From: Acidimicrobiaceae bacterium | Lineage (GTDB): Bacteria > Actinomycetota > Acidimicrobiia > Acidimicrobiales > Aldehydirespiratoraceae | Length of the DNA stretch: 44,394 nucleotides | Assembly (NCBI GenBank): GCA_028820455.1 | Contig: JAPPJC010000058.1 | Span: forward strand, 1-44,394 | Direction of reading: 5' to 3' | Shown: one piece after another, positions 36,836-44,062 of the stretch | Position numbering within the stretch: the first letter of the stretch is position 1 | How the letters are laid out: the number at the start of each line of letters is the position of its first letter | The notes under the pieces: generated by a model | Seen by the model: only the letters and a program-made list of their open reading frames with translations | Database searches by the model: none | Told to the model about the DNA's origin: nothing | Translations under genes and position numbers: made by a program

Positions 36836-36947
36836 CGCCGAGCATCAATTACCTTGTAACTCCTTGACCGATGTGACACGACGACGATCGAACTCCCAGG
36901 GTCCAGATCCACGGCCACTGGACTGCCGTCACGTTCCACCGCGTGGC

Positions 36948-37064
36948 GTTGACGAGTCTTCGTTGGGAGATACAATCCATCGTCTAGGGCAGGCGAGCGT
37001 ACGAGTATCCGACATCTGGTTCGCTCTTCGCAACAATGTTGTGATTGATGTATCCGATGAAGCT
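36948..37064 (+). pseudogene. DUF1828 3'-end relic, second copy
   Basis: About 117 bp matching the 3' end of the DUF1828 gene at 33561-33677 in the same orientation, with roughly a dozen mismatches in the first 110 positions. It encodes LGDTIHRLGQASVRVSDIW in frame. The mismatches are mostly at third codon positions, so the copies diverged while at least one was under selection. The pair forms direct repeats that bracket the DUF4365 gene. Confidence 0.75.
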
Positions 37065-37195
37065 GAGGTGTGCAACTATAACTCAGCATCAAGTTCACCA
37101 AGTACAACATCGCGTACCTTGTCTACAGTGCAAAATGGGACTCGAGAATTCATGACGAAAGCCGCTGAAGTGATATATTTGGTTACCATCAAACC

Positions 37196-37224
37196 TTGCG
37201 TCAACCACTCGCGGTTTGTATAAT
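37196..37224 (+). promoter_or_regulatory. Strong promoter giving a leaderless transcript
   Basis: TTGCGT (37196-37201), 17 bp, TATAAT (37219-37224) is close to the sigma-70/SigA consensus. The ATG at 37232 begins 7 nt after the -10 box, where transcription should start, so the mRNA should have no leader. No Shine-Dalgarno is present, which agrees. Confidence 0.65.
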
Positions 37225-37231
37225 CCCTCTT

Positions 37232-37657
37232 ATGCGTCTGACTTCTCATATCGGGCTTATAGTGTTGTGGGTGTTGGTGGGGTTGTCGTTGACTGCGAAC
37301 ATAGTTTTAGCTGTCGTTGTAATATTGAACGCTGACCGCGCCAACGAGCGGCAAATACAACACGAAGCCGAGGTTAGGGACAGTTTAGGTGTCGCTGTTG
37401 CTCAGTTCAGGGCTGAAACCGAGGCTTGGCTTGATGCTTGGGAGACTAATATAGAAGCTTTACTCGCTGCTTGGGAAGTTGACATTAAAGATACTATAGA
37501 TACTAGGGAGGCGGCTGCTAGCGATTCTCAGGGGCTGCCTTCCGAGGTTTCACAAGGCGAAGCTTCGGGTTCGTTGAATATTCTTGACATACCACCCCCG
37601 CCCTCGCCTTGGGGTTGGGGTTTGTGGTTGCTGAGACTATTAGGCAAAGTACTATAG
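37232..37657 (+). CDS. Small membrane-anchored protein, unknown function
   Basis: A 141-aa protein. Residues about 7-32 (IGLIVLWVLVGLSLTANIVL and onward) are a single transmembrane segment or signal anchor, followed by a charged helical region (about 35-90) with repeated WLDAWETNIEALLAAWEVDI units suggesting a coiled coil, then a Ser/Gly/Glu-rich part and a Pro-Trp-rich hydrophobic end (PPPPSPWGWGLWLLRLLG) that may be a second membrane contact. No family recognised. It has its own consensus promoter and appears intact between relics. Confidence 0.6.
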   Translation: MRLTSHIGLIVLWVLVGLSLTANIVLAVVVILNADRANERQIQHEAEVRDSLGVAVAQFRAETEAWLDAWETNIEALLAAWEVDIKDTIDTREAAASDSQGLPSEVSQGEASGSLNILDIPPPPSPWGWGLWLLRLLGKVL

Positions 37658-37730
37658 CTGAAGCGGCCTCGAGTTGGTAGCCTATGCCTGATTTCCCAAA
37701 GTCGACTCGAGGTTAACAGTACAATAAACC

Positions 37731-38262
37731 CAACTGGACTAACCGCACGTTGTGGACGGGTGATGACCTGGACATGCTACGTGGTTTGAACGGTGACGGT
37801 GTGGATTTGATTTACCTTGCCCTACCGTTCAATAGCAACCGCATTGACAAAGCACCCCATAGGTTCCAACGCGGCTGGAGCGGCCTTTGAGGACGCGTGG
37901 ACACTGCAAGATACCGACTTGGCTTGGCATGGTGGAATAGCCGAAACCAGACCGCGGTTGCACGAAGTGGTAAGGGCCGGTCGTTCTGCTGGTGGTGGCA
38001 GCATGATGGCCTATTTGGTTATGATGGCAGTACGGTTGATACGACTGCGCCGCGTGTTGAAGCCTACAGGTAGCTTGACTTGTATTGTGCCCCAACTGCT
38101 AGTTATTATTTGAAACTGTTGTTGGATGTTGTTTATGGTCGTAACAATTTCAAAATGAAGTTGTCTGGTACTGTTCTGCAAGTGGAAGACTCAAAAGATT
38201 TTTTGCGCGCAAGCAACATAATATTTTTATACTCTAAAACACTCATAATGGTAGGGCTTCTT
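37731..38262 (+). pseudogene. DNA methyltransferase relic
   Basis: Fragments of a Mod/N4-N6 type DNA methylase appear in order and in several frames: TGDDLDMLRGLNGDGVDLIY, then LALPFNSNR where DPPFNSNR is expected, AAFEDAWTLQDTDLAWHG, MMAVRLIRLRRVLKPTGSL, YYLKLLLDVVYGRNNF and NIIFLYSKT. The catalytic DPPF is lost, there are stops and frameshifts, and the C-terminal half is missing. It is therefore a dead gene. A type III or orphan methylase is the likely source. Confidence 0.8.
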
Positions 38263-38303
38263 CATCGGTAGTGGGTCTGACCCTTTCGCCAACACTCAGT
38301 CGG

Positions 38304-38540
38304 TGAATACGTTAGGGGTCTAGCACACACGAACGGTATTGAAAGTTTCTGGGCATTGTTGAAACGCGGTTATTACGGCGTGTATCATCATATGTCAGTG
38401 AAACACTTGAACAATCATGTGAATGAGTTCGCTGTGGTCGCCACAATCTACGTAGTCTGCACACCATAGACCAGATGACCGCGTCGGTGTGCGGATCAGT
38501 AGGCAAACGATTGACATACACGGAATTATTAGCGTGAACA
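38304..38540 (+). pseudogene. IS1595-family transposase relic (ISXO2-like C-terminus)
   Basis: The plus strand encodes HTNGIESFWALLKRGYYGVY, HHMSVKHLNNHVNEFAV and, after a shift, TIDQMTASVCGSVGKRLTY. This is the conserved C-terminal part of ISXO2/IS1595 DDE transposases. The N-terminal two thirds and both ends are absent, and there are stops. Confidence 0.8.
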
Positions 38541-38541
38541 A

Positions 38542-38600
38542 TCCCAATTTCACCAATCCGACTTACGGACTGGTGATAACCTGGACATTCTACGCTGGTT
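38542..38600 (+). pseudogene. Second copy of the methylase 5' end
   Basis: ACTGGTGATAACCTGGACAT and neighbours match 37731-37786 of the methylase relic (CCAACTGGACTAACCG region, TGDNLDILR). Only about 60 bp survive, so two methylase genes or a duplication once existed here. Confidence 0.55.
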
Positions 38601-38632
38601 CAATTCATATACCGCGTACCACAAACAAACAA

Positions 38633-38663
38633 GCGTGTCGTCTCACCGACACGCACCGCTTTT
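38633..38663 (+). terminator. Hairpin with short T-run
   Basis: GCGTGTCG (38633-38640), a six-base loop, CGACACGC (38647-38654), then ACCGCTTTT. A perfect 8-bp GC-rich stem. The T-run starts 5 nt late, so termination may be weak. Confidence 0.45.
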
Positions 38664-38717
38664 CTAGCCCGCTGATCTTGTCAACATAAGGTTATAATCC
38701 CCCTCGGCCTTATCGTC

Positions 38718-38930
38718 CTCAAAACCAACGGTAAAGTCGAACGTTTCCACCAGCCCCTGCTTGAAGAATGGGCCTACACGCAAACCCTGGACCTCACGAA
38801 CACAACGCACAACAACCTACAAAGGCTTTCTACACTACTACAATCAACACAGAACCCACAGCGCACTCAAATGGGCCACCCCCACTTCCATCATCGGATA
38901 CAACCTATGCGAAACGCACAGCTAGGACAC
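38718..38930 (+). pseudogene. IS481 transposase C-terminal relic
   Basis: The plus strand encodes KTNGKVERFHQPLLEEWAYT and, in the adjacent frame, TTYKGFLHYYNQHRTHSAL and IIGYNLCETHS. This matches the C-terminal third of the IS481 transposase at 42086-43053 on the opposite strand. Similarity stops right after the CACAGCTAG stop codon in both copies. It is truncated at the N-terminus and frameshifted. Confidence 0.75.
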
Positions 38931-39024
38931 ACTCTGCACTATAATACACTACCATTGCGTGTATACTACCGTTGGTCGTATCGCTCACGCTCGGCCCTCT
39001 AGCTGAAGAAAAGGAGATATTCTT

Positions 39025-39429
39025 ATGTTCAACACACCTGGTTGGCTCTTCCGGTTCCGCATGTGGAAGTACAATCGTAGTCGCGGGCTTCCGCAGAATT
39101 TCGGGGGCATGTGGAAGTCGGATATGCGTTTCCGGCGCGAAGCAGAAGAAGATATTGTGCGGACCTCAGAGGGCTGGGCACCGCAGACTATTGCTCCTGA
39201 GCGCTATTTCGTAGCCAAAGAACTCGCTGTCCGCTATGAAGCAGCGGCCAATGAACTGCGGATGCACTACATACAGCTCTGTGATATCCCTACACCCCCA
39301 GAAGCTGATGAACGGCTTCGGAGAATGAAGAAGTGCATTGATGTCATGCATCAGCTGTCCACAATCGAGCAGGCGGCTCGCCCAGCACTCGGCAATGACA
39401 TAGACAACCTGACGTTCTCCAAGGAATAG
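39025..39429 (+). CDS. 134-aa protein, short paralogue of the 39758-40972 gene
   Basis: A strong AAAGGAGAT lies upstream of the ATG. Residues about 45-125 (EGWAPQ, ERYFVAKELAVRYEAAANEL and LSTIEQAARPALG) align with residues about 70-150 of the 405-aa protein downstream (DGWDVR, HYFAAWEMAVRYEAACREA, LSRIEQTMRPVV). It lacks the C-terminal 250 residues of that protein. Either it is a truncated duplicate or the N-terminal module works alone, perhaps as an antitoxin or regulator. No known family. Confidence 0.6.
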   Translation: MFNTPGWLFRFRMWKYNRSRGLPQNFGGMWKSDMRFRREAEEDIVRTSEGWAPQTIAPERYFVAKELAVRYEAAANELRMHYIQLCDIPTPPEADERLRRMKKCIDVMHQLSTIEQAARPALGNDIDNLTFSKE

Positions 39430-39754
39430 GCCTCCACTTGGCTGACGTTCGACAGTGACGCTCGCATTGCGCAGGCGGCTGTTGCTCGTAGGCCGTGGGG
39501 GCTATGTGCAGTGGTACTGGATATTCGCGCGTCAAACAGGAACTATGTGATAACGTGAAGTCAGCTTGGACAGTGCCCTGGATTTCAACTGGAGCAGTCT
39601 GGTTTACTGCTCTGAGCTGCGGTACCGTCAGAGAATGCCAGCTACAGAGGATACTAGTGAATAGTTCCCCGCCCTGTTTCGGTGGCAGGGATCGCACCTC
39701 AGCGGGCTTCTATCATGCGGCCAGTCCACCCATCCCATAGTAGAAAGTGGTAAT
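39430..39754. other. Spacer between the paralogues
   Basis: 325 bp with no supported gene. The frame directly after the upstream stop stays partly open (TWLTFDSDARIAQAAV) but does not resemble the C-terminus of the longer paralogue. Confidence 0.4.
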
Positions 39755-39757
39755 TTG

Positions 39758-40972
39758 ATGGACAGAAAGACAGCCTTCTACCGTTGGGTTGTTTCGGTGA
39801 GGCTGTGGGCAGCTGTTCTCGCAGCGGGTGCTTTCATCAGAGTCGCTGCATTCGGGTTGAGGCGAATACGCATCAGGCAGCGGCTGTTGAGGGACCGGTG
39901 GGTGCAGTTAGGGCCAGAACGCTTCCACTCATCGGCCAGGGAGTACATTAATTTGACACCCGACGGGTGGGACGTCCGCACCAAACACCCTGGCCATTAC
40001 TTTGCTGCTTGGGAAATGGCCGTCCGATACGAAGCCGCCTGCCGAGAAGCCCGCCACCGCCACGAACAGCTGCGAGGCATGCCCGCTAGCAGCGAAGTCG
40101 ACGCACTCATCAGACGTATCTCCGACCTGCTCGCAGAGGCAGAACTCCTATCCCGTATCGAACAAACCATGCGCCCTGTGGTGGACACAAACGCCGACAC
40201 CAGCGGAGTCCTCGCAGGGTATCCCCACACAGCACCGTCCCTGTTCCAGCTACCTCGTCAAGCGCGCCTTCGGTCTTTAGCGTGCAAACACCTCAAAGAC
40301 ATTCTGCCGAAACTGCGGCAAGTCTTGGATATGCAACACCAAGGCGAGGCGTTCCACCCCGAGGTTTTCTCGCTGCTGCTGCAAGCCGACCGTCAGATAC
40401 CCGGCCCAGGTACCCACACCGCCATCTGGGACGGAAAGCGCAGCTACCGGTATCCCTTCAATGAGGACTACGAGTCTGTGCTCCGACCCCTGCGCTACAT
40501 CCCCGCGGAACTCCAGAACGGATACGACAACTCCCTCCACAGCCGCTACATCATCATGACAACTGGAGGCTACTTGGAAGGCTGCATTAAAACTGCCCTA
40601 CGTGACACAGGCACCCGCCGCGGCAAACTCCGCAAACCCCTCGGTACTATGATAGCCAGAGGATTCCTCAAAGACCTCCTCAACCCGTCCGAAACAGCCT
40701 GCCTCCAGCAGATCGCACGCATAGCCGTCAACCCCGCCAAACACGACTTCATCAACGACCACGGCCCAGAATCACTGTTCAGCTACGAAGACGCAGTCTA
40801 CGCTTACTTCCTCTCCCGCCGTTTCGGAGCCATCATACTCGAAGCAGCGGGCAGCATGCCCCGTATCGATGCAGCGGTTCAGAGCGCAATAAGGAATGGC
40901 TCCTACTTCTGGGGAGTGTCGCTCTCACCCGGCGTAGAACCTCCCCACAACCAACTCCCCGACAATTGCTAA
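39758..40972 (+). CDS. 404-aa membrane-anchored protein, unknown
   Basis: Residues about 10-32 (VVSVRLWAAVLAAGAFIRVA) may form a membrane anchor. Residues 65-155 match the 134-aa paralogue at 39025-39429. The C-terminal 200 residues hold RIAVNPAKHDFIND and SYEDAVYAYFLSRRFGAIIL, a pattern with an arginine and histidine seven residues apart that faintly recalls HEPN folds, although the spacing is outside the usual range. I recognise no named domain. The ATG at 39758 has GAAAGTGG upstream; a TTG directly precedes it. Codon use is GC-rich, unlike the AT-richer 24-33 kb part. Confidence 0.65.
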   Translation: MDRKTAFYRWVVSVRLWAAVLAAGAFIRVAAFGLRRIRIRQRLLRDRWVQLGPERFHSSAREYINLTPDGWDVRTKHPGHYFAAWEMAVRYEAACREARHRHEQLRGMPASSEVDALIRRISDLLAEAELLSRIEQTMRPVVDTNADTSGVLAGYPHTAPSLFQLPRQARLRSLACKHLKDILPKLRQVLDMQHQGEAFHPEVFSLLLQADRQIPGPGTHTAIWDGKRSYRYPFNEDYESVLRPLRYIPAELQNGYDNSLHSRYIIMTTGGYLEGCIKTALRDTGTRRGKLRKPLGTMIARGFLKDLLNPSETACLQQIARIAVNPAKHDFINDHGPESLFSYEDAVYAYFLSRRFGAIILEAAGSMPRIDAAVQSAIRNGSYFWGVSLSPGVEPPHNQLPDNC

Positions 40973-41160
40973 ATTAATATCCACTGGAGCTTGCCTCGCC
41001 ACTTCTCAGCCTGTTCTCAGCCTGCTACCGTCTTGAGGGTCACAGGTAGCTGGAAGTACTTCTACGTTGTTTTCTTGGAATCCGCGTTTTGTTCCGCAGC
41101 GGCTTTGAAGCGCATGGGCAGCTACCAAGCAACTGTATGATGGATCGGGAGAGAGTTCGC

Positions 41161-41706
41161 GTGCTGCCTGCTGATCCAGATAACCCGTCGACGTGGTCGC
41201 CGCCGTCTGTGTCTGGTGTGTCCCCGCCTGTGGAGACGCGAGATCAGCTACTACCGTTAGGCTGTCCTTCCTGGGAGGATTTTGAATGTCTCTGCCTTCG
41301 TCTGCTTGAACTGAACACGGACCCGGTGCACGTGTCGAATGCGCGCCTGTATGGTGTGCGTGGTCAGGCTCAGCATGGGATTGACATGTACGCGAGGACT
41401 CGGCCTGCCCTCGGTCAGACTCCTTCAGAGCGGTGCTATGTGTCTCTTCAGGCGCGTCGGATCAAGAACGTGACGCCTAAGGCGGTGAGCGATGCTGTCG
41501 AGGCTTTCCTCAAAGGCGAATGGCAGAAAGTGTCTCAGAAGTTCATTTACGCCACGAGCGCGTCTGCGAATCCGACAGGGCTTGCAGACGAGATCGAACA
41601 GCAGACTACCCGGCTCTCGGGAGAAGGTATTGTCTTCGAGGTCTGGGATCAGGATGCGATCTCGAGGAAGCTCAAGGTAGTCATCGGTGTTATCAAAGCC
41701 GGATAG
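41161..41706 (+). CDS. Mrr-like restriction nuclease domain, stand-alone
   Basis: About 181 aa. The fold pattern is that of the nuclease domain found at the N-terminus of many STAND proteins: GVRGQAQHGIDMYAR (D75) then CYVSLQARRIKN (Q97-A-R99), then AFLKGEWQKVSQKFIYATS and FEVWDQDAISRKL. The usual E/Q-X-K lysine is arginine here, so catalysis may be lost. The protein stops where an NTPase would normally begin, suggesting a truncated gene. I chose GTG 41161 because GGGAGAGAG precedes it; ATGs at 41137 and 41140 in frame lack a ribosome site. Confidence 0.6.
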   Translation: MLPADPDNPSTWSPPSVSGVSPPVETRDQLLPLGCPSWEDFECLCLRLLELNTDPVHVSNARLYGVRGQAQHGIDMYARTRPALGQTPSERCYVSLQARRIKNVTPKAVSDAVEAFLKGEWQKVSQKFIYATSASANPTGLADEIEQQTTRLSGEGIVFEVWDQDAISRKLKVVIGVIKAG

Positions 41707-41778
41707 CGCGGCTATTTCCTAGGAGGTGTCGGTTAGCTTTTGTTAGTTGTGTCAGACGACGTAAAAGGTTTGGGACTA

Positions 41779-41976
41779 TCAGGTTCCTGTGTCAGTAGTG
41801 TTGTTGCCGGTATTTGTCGAAGAGTTGCTGGCATCGGATACGCTGGGATAGGGTGGTCGTGCCGGATTGAAAGCGTTCTTGGGTAGGTCTTCTATGTTGG
41901 TGTGTCCTATAGGCGAATATCCATGACTGAACGTTTTGCCAATTCTTTTAATGCTCTGTCGTTCTCGTTTGCTCAT
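41779..41976 (-). CDS. Possible 65-aa protein, unknown
   Basis: A short minus-strand frame starting MSKRERQSIKRIGKTFSHGY with AAGGAAGT directly upstream, which is the main support. The product is basic at the N-terminus and Ser/Thr/Asn-rich at the end. It sits between the nuclease gene and the IS481 relic. It may be noise. Confidence 0.3.
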   Translation of the reverse strand: MSKRERQSIKRIGKTFSHGYSPIGHTNIEDLPKNAFNPARPPYPSVSDASNSSTNTGNNTTDTGT

Positions 41977-42085
41977 GACTTCCTTTTGAAATTCCGAGGT
42001 GTCGTTTTGTCGCTGTTGATTTGTTGAAACTCAAGGGTTTCGATAGAATGGATTAGAACTAATATGGACGCAATAACCGTGCTGG

Positions 42086-43053
42086 CTAGCTGTGTGTTTC
42101 GCATGGGTTGTATCCGATGGTGGATGCGGGGATGGTCGCTTTTGAGTGCGCTGTGGGTTCTGTGTTGATTGTAGTAGTGTAGAAGCCTTTGTAGGCTGTT
42201 GTGCGTTGTTTTTGTGAGGTCCGGTTCCGTATGTAGACCCATTCTTCGAGCAGGGTCCTGTGGAAACGTTCGACTTTGCCGTTGGTTTGTGGACGATAAG
42301 GCCGTGTACGCTTATGACAGGTGTCGGTGGTTCGCATGTCTTGACGCCACTGGCGGCTGCGGTAACAGCCACCGTTGTCGGTGAGCACCCGCTTGATGGC
42401 TATACCACGTTCAGCGAACCAGGTGTGGGCTCGTTTGTAGAACTCTGCTGCTGTACGGCCTGTTTCATCTGTGAGGATCTCTGAATAGGCGACTCGGCTG
42501 TGATCGTCGACAGCACTGTGGATATACACGTATCCGACACGCTGACGGCGTCCAGTGTTGCCGCGTCCGTGGATTCTCCAACCCCCACCATCCAGTATGG
42601 AAGCCAGTTTTTTGACGTCTATGTGCACAAGCTCGCCTGGCCGTTCGCTTACATAACGCATTGGGGGTGTCCGGGTGGCACTGTCACCGCGTCTGAGGTG
42701 ACCCAGACCGGCTTTGTTGAGGATCTTCTGTACTGTAGAGGCTGCTAAACCGACTTCGCGTCCGATCCACGCAGCACCCCTGCGGTGTTGCTGGCATAAC
42801 TTGACCATTCGGCTTGTTTAACTGCTGGGGTGTTGTGTGGTGAAGTTCTCGGGCGGCTGGAACGGTCCAAGAAGCCTATACTGCCTTCACGGATATACCG
42901 GTCACGCCATTTGCGTGGGTGTTTTGACACTGACCTGGAACCGTTCGGCGGTTGCTTTCACACTCCAACCACACTTGAGCATCAAATCAGCCTTTTAAGC
43001 CGTGCTATAGGTGTTAAAGCAACGTTCGGGTGCTGATGTACTGTAGTATTCAC
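42086..43053 (-). pseudogene. IS481-family transposase, frameshifted
   Basis: Read along the minus strand: GTG at 43053 with GAGGAGGG upstream, NVALTPIARLKRL, a break, VKATAERFQVS, a break, HPRKWRDRYIREGSIGFLDR and SSRPRTSPHNTPAVKQA, a break near 42805, then a long frame MVKLCQQHRRGAAWIGREVG to the DDE core (HIDVKKLASILDGGG, VDDHSRVAYSEI, VLTDNGGCYRS, RPYRPQTNGKVERFHRTLLE). A further one-base shift scrambles YKGF to about HYYNQHRTHSAL. The DDE residues survive, but at least four frameshifts make it inactive. A truncated copy lies at 38718-38930. Confidence 0.85.
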
Positions 43054-43114
43054 TATGAGCCCTCCTCGCGGATAGTGAATTTGTTTTTCCAACCCACATT
43101 CTCGCACTGGAGGA

Positions 43115-43166
43115 CTCACCCCACTACCCCACCAACCCGGATACAATGTCTGCGGTTATCACGGCT
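43115..43166. repeat. Dispersed repeat, copy 2
   Basis: Contains CAACCCGGATACAATGTC and CGGTTATCACG, nearly the same as 14205-14255. It lies about 65 bp beyond the VapC stop, mirroring the other copy's position beyond the DUF4160 gene. Confidence 0.45.
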
Positions 43167-43230
43167 AGTAAACGAGCGGCTTCAACGTGTTGGGCTGGCT
43201 TGATGTGGAGATTGATGTCGTCTGCCGGGA

Positions 43231-43635
43231 TCACCAGATGACTTTCACATCTTCTGAGCCGTAGTCTCGAATCCTCGAGTCCTTCGACACTAAAGGCCAT
43301 CCCCGATCCAGAGCGGTTGCATAAATCTGCCGGTCGGCTGGATCACCTGAAAACAATGATGACAACGAGCATGCAACTACCGCGATAGCAGGTGACAATG
43401 GCACAGTCACCAATGTGCACGCCAACTCGTCAAGCCAAGAACTCACAGGCTGCTTCGGTGTGATGCGACCGTTGATAGCAAGCCAAGCCAACTCATACCA
43501 GGTCACAGACGCAACCGCTAGCTGATCTGCATTGCCGATTGTGCGGGCGGCAGCGGAACTAAGACGTTCGGGTTCAGCTGACGCCCAATGCACTATATGG
43601 GTGTCGAGTAGTAGAGTATTCAACTCGACGTCCAC
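43231..43635 (-). CDS. vapC: VapC PIN-domain toxin
   Basis: A 134-aa PIN-domain ribonuclease. The acidic catalytic residues are in place: D11 (LLLDTHIVHW), E48 (TWYELAW), D98/D101 (GDPADRQIYA) and D119 (VSKDSRIRDY). Its start overlaps the antitoxin gene by 16 bp, the usual coupling of VapBC operons. VapC toxins cleave tRNA or rRNA; the target of this one is unknown. Confidence 0.9.
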   Translation of the reverse strand: MDVELNTLLLDTHIVHWASAEPERLSSAAARTIGNADQLAVASVTWYELAWLAINGRITPKQPVSSWLDELACTLVTVPLSPAIAVVACSLSSLFSGDPADRQIYATALDRGWPLVSKDSRIRDYGSEDVKVIW

Positions 43636-43847
43636 GTCTCACCAGTGCAGAACAGAGCCTCGTCATTTGAAGTGCTGCTAACCGATCCTGCTAGCATGCC
43701 GACAAAAGCCGCAGGTCCTCGAGCGGGCACTAACCGTGCTACAGTTCGTCCGTGTTTGGTGATCTCGATCTCCGCACCAGACGCCACTTCATCGAGCAGG
43801 CCCAAGATTTGCGCTTTAGCCTGAGTCGCTGTCACCTGTTTCAGCAT
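43620..43847 (-). CDS. vapB: Phd/YefM-family antitoxin (VapB)
   Basis: A 75-aa antitoxin. Residues 1-45 (MLKQVTATQAKAQILGLLDE, EIEITKHGRTVARLVP) are a Phd/YefM DNA-binding domain; the C-terminal tail wraps the toxin in this family. I chose the ATG at 43847 because a TATAAT box ends 7 nt before it, giving a leaderless message; an ATG three codons upstream overlaps that box. It overlaps vapC by 16 bp. Confidence 0.85.
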   Translation of the reverse strand: MLKQVTATQAKAQILGLLDEVASGAEIEITKHGRTVARLVPARGPAAFVGMLAGSVSSTSNDEALFCTGETWTSS

Positions 43848-43854
43848 AATGACC

Positions 43855-43870
43855 ATTATAATAGCTATTA
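43855..43870 (-). promoter_or_regulatory. VapBC promoter with palindromic operator
   Basis: On the minus strand TATAAT occupies 43860-43855. It overlaps TAATAGCTATTA (43859-43870), a perfect 12-bp palindrome. Phd-type antitoxins repress their own promoter by binding such palindromes, so this is probably the autoregulatory site. No convincing -35 is seen. Confidence 0.6.
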
Positions 43871-43914
43871 CACGATGATAACTACCGCTCTGAAGATGTC
43901 AGCAGCAAATCAAC

Positions 43915-43950
43915 ACGAGTCAGTGTGTCATGATTGAAGATATATGTACG
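43915..43950 (+). pseudogene. DUF1828 internal fragment, third copy
   Basis: GTGTCATGATTGAAGATATA and flanking bases match GTGTCATGATTGAAGACATA of the DUF1828 gene (33488-33520). About 35 bp only. Confidence 0.5.
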
Positions 43951-44062
43951 ACACGACACTAATTAGATCATGAATAAGACATTGAAAATATCAAGCTATC
44001 TTTGAGTGAAATCGTCAGATTTCTCCAGTTGTCTTTTAACAGGTTATGGATGGAGAAGGACG

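Noticed and set aside
39758-40972. HEPN RNase call for the 404-aa protein
   Set aside because: The arginine and histidine in RIAVNPAKH are separated by seven residues, outside the usual four to six, and no HEPN helix pattern is clear.
42086-43053. Active IS481 element
   Set aside because: Several frameshifts interrupt the transposase despite a conserved DDE core, and no matching terminal inverted repeats could be assigned by eye.
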